A DNA stretch of 64,000 nucleotides from Flexilinea flocculi. GTDB taxonomy: Bacteria; Chloroflexota; Anaerolineae; Anaerolineales; Anaerolineaceae. The notes beneath the pieces were generated by a model, which was given only the letters and a program-made list of their open reading frames with translations, searched no databases and was not told where the DNA came from. The position numbers and the translations under genes are program-made. This document shows, in pieces, positions 62,509-64,000 of the stretch. The stretch covers positions 921,101 to 985,100 of the forward strand of contig NZ_DF968181.1 in the NCBI RefSeq assembly GCF_001192795.1, written 5' to 3'. Each line of letters begins with the position of its first letter. Positions within the stretch are counted from its first letter, which is position 1.

Positions 62509-63930
62509 ATGAAAGAAAAGATCAAAAAGCTTGTTGTAACGAATCCCTTCTTGTCGGGAATCGTTGTCGGGATTATCTTCATCCTCCTCGTCATAGGCGT
62601 ACAAAAATTGCTTTCCGGAGGATCCGCTGGTAGTTTTGACGAAGTCGAACAGATTATTCGCGAGGATTATCTTCGGCTGGCAATTCGAGACAATATCAAT
62701 GATCCGGATGCTGCACGTGCGAACTGGCGATTTAATCAACTTGGAAAGGATGGAAGTTACCTTCTGGAACTTTTAAAGAAAGATCCGCTGACGGATCCGA
62801 TGGCTTTGTTGAACTTTTCATCGATTGTAACGATTTCATCCGCCAAATCGATGGAGACAGTTTCTGAAACTGTCTCCTCGCCCACCGCGATACCGAAAAA
62901 TGAGTCCGAAAAAAAGTCCGGTGGAATTCCCATCATCGGAATGATATTTTTTATACTTTTTGGACTAATTGTCCTTTGTCTGATTTTTTTATACAGCATT
63001 TCTGAAAATGGGAAAAAACTCTGGACAAAAATTCTTAATTTCCGGACGAAATATGATAAAGAACCGACATCCTGGGCAATCCGTGAAGATTCAAATTTTG
63101 ATATTGGCTCGATTATCAATCGATTCCCAGAAGAAACCGATTTATCATCCGAAGAAAATGAGATTTCCGATTTTCTTGATGAAACCGATTCAATGATTAC
63201 CGCTGAGTTCTCCAATCATCGTTTTAAAGAAATTACTGATGATGATGAAGAAACTGAAACAGACGTTCCTGAGAATGTGGTCTCGAATAAAGAACTGAAT
63301 ATCGAAGATCCTGAAACCAATGATGCTGAGATGGATGAAACGGATGAGATGGATGAAACAGAATCCGAAAATCAATCGGATGATGATGATTTGGCTGAGA
63401 TAAACGATGACAATGAGGAAGAAATGGAGGCTTCGGACACTATCCCGATTCCTGATCATCCAGAAACAGACATTTCAACACCGGAGAAAAATTTAAATGA
63501 ATCGCCGTTACTGATTCATTATCAGACTGTTTATAAACTTGGCGATGACCTTTTTGATGAAACCTTCTCGTTGGATGAACAAGATGATCGCTTCTTAGGA
63601 GAATGCGGGATCGGTATTGCGGAAACAATCAATAATACCGAGCCAAAAGCTGTGACTGCTTTTGAAATGTGGCTTTTTGATCGAGAAGATATTCACACTC
63701 CAACCCATTTTCTGCTCAGTGATTTTGCATATTCCAACGATGAAATTGTCTCGCGACTGAAGAATAAAGGCGGATTTGATAAGATTTCAGAGGGGAAAGA
63801 ATACCTCTTGGAATCTCAATCTCTGCAAATGACCGTTAAGATCAATGCAGTTGAATACGGTACGGAAAGCGCTGAGAAAAACAGTTATTTTACGAAAGTA
63901 TTGTTTGATGTTTGTGTAATAAAGAAATAA
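62509..63930 (+). CDS. Two-TM protein with acidic linker and conserved C-terminal domain, unknown
   Basis: 473 residues from the ATG at 62509, with GGAGG five bases before it; an ATG at 62497 is less well placed. N-terminal membrane helix (about 14-36), a short segment, second helix (about 142-165), then a basic stretch and a strongly acidic region (about 190-330, rich in Asp, Glu, Thr, Ser; e.g. NDAEMDETDEMDETESENQ). A compact C-terminal domain of about 140 residues follows, with IHYQTVYKLGDDLFDETFSL, then GECGIGIAET and FEMWLFDREDIHTPTHFLL. I recognise the domain from no named family; it looks like an Anaerolineae-specific protein. Confidence 0.75.
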   Translation: MKEKIKKLVVTNPFLSGIVVGIIFILLVIGVQKLLSGGSAGSFDEVEQIIREDYLRLAIRDNINDPDAARANWRFNQLGKDGSYLLELLKKDPLTDPMALLNFSSIVTISSAKSMETVSETVSSPTAIPKNESEKKSGGIPIIGMIFFILFGLIVLCLIFLYSISENGKKLWTKILNFRTKYDKEPTSWAIREDSNFDIGSIINRFPEETDLSSEENEISDFLDETDSMITAEFSNHRFKEITDDDEETETDVPENVVSNKELNIEDPETNDAEMDETDEMDETESENQSDDDDLAEINDDNEEEMEASDTIPIPDHPETDISTPEKNLNESPLLIHYQTVYKLGDDLFDETFSLDEQDDRFLGECGIGIAETINNTEPKAVTAFEMWLFDREDIHTPTHFLLSDFAYSNDEIVSRLKNKGGFDKISEGKEYLLESQSLQMTVKINAVEYGTESAEKNSYFTKVLFDVCVIKK

Positions 63931-64000
63931 AAAAAATTCCCGCTGTAATTCGTGCGATTCATTCTGAGCAACATTTTGAAAATATCGAATGTCATGCCGT

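Overview
The window looks like chromosomal DNA from an anaerobic, moderately AT-rich member of the Chloroflexota, most plausibly class Anaerolineae. That is an inference from content: lipoproteins with NBR1-type Ig-like domains, very long surface proteins ending in a sortase-like domain, a topoisomerase I with an extra N-terminal zinc ribbon, a Rex repressor, a membrane pyrophosphatase, and no sign of aerobic respiration. I saw no rRNA, no CRISPR array and no intact integrase or transposase.

Layout. 1-3.5 kb: end of a polytopic membrane protein, an FGE-type membrane protein and a lipoprotein. 3.8-8.1 kb: tRNA-His followed by two decayed copies of its 3' half and terminator (near 5.9 and 8.0 kb). 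The stretch between them holds gene remains: the tail of an AAA/DUF4143-type ATPase, an AbiE-like antitoxin broken by one in-frame TGA, an internally deleted AbiEii-like toxin, and a lipoprotein whose base composition changes half way. 8.2-14.4 kb: rtcB, a membrane protein, a lipoprotein, folB, two NBR1-Ig lipoproteins and a CAP-LysM surface protein. 14.4-23.2 kb, all on the minus strand: mitochondrial-type citrate synthase, an IclR regulator with palindromic candidate operators, a TSCPD protein, a heterodimeric ABC exporter and a membrane pyrophosphatase. 24.0-25.1 kb: a two-gene thyX-like/dcd unit. 25.3-30.1 kb: a 1624-residue surface protein with an LPETG motif directly followed by a sortase domain in the same chain.

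30.3-45.8 kb is mainly housekeeping: thrS with a T-box leader, gyrB, a metallo-beta-lactamase-fold enzyme, tRNA-Glu, rsmI, murJ, rimO, a RodZ-like protein with two HTH domains, and rplI. 46.3-50.7 kb: an F1-only ATP synthase cluster (alpha, gamma, beta, epsilon), then an MreB-like gene. 52.5-53.9 kb: a membrane zinc peptidase and rex. 54.2-61.8 kb: ffh, rpsP, khpA, rimM, dprA, then a GDP-mannose pyrophosphorylase and topA. The window closes with a truncated membrane-protein remnant and an acidic two-TM protein.

The most unusual feature cuts across all regions. More than a dozen intergenic gaps carry copies of one element, roughly 40-130 bp long. Its ends read like CAGCAATTCGAAATATG and the inverse CATATTTCGAATTGCTG. 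Most longer copies have a central hairpin, often around GCGC-nnn-GCGC. The hairpin arms differ between copies, yet in the best copies they are perfectly self-complementary (27-, 23-, 20- and 18-bp arms). I know no described family that matches it. This element and the LPETG-plus-sortase protein are the two best candidates for something undescribed.
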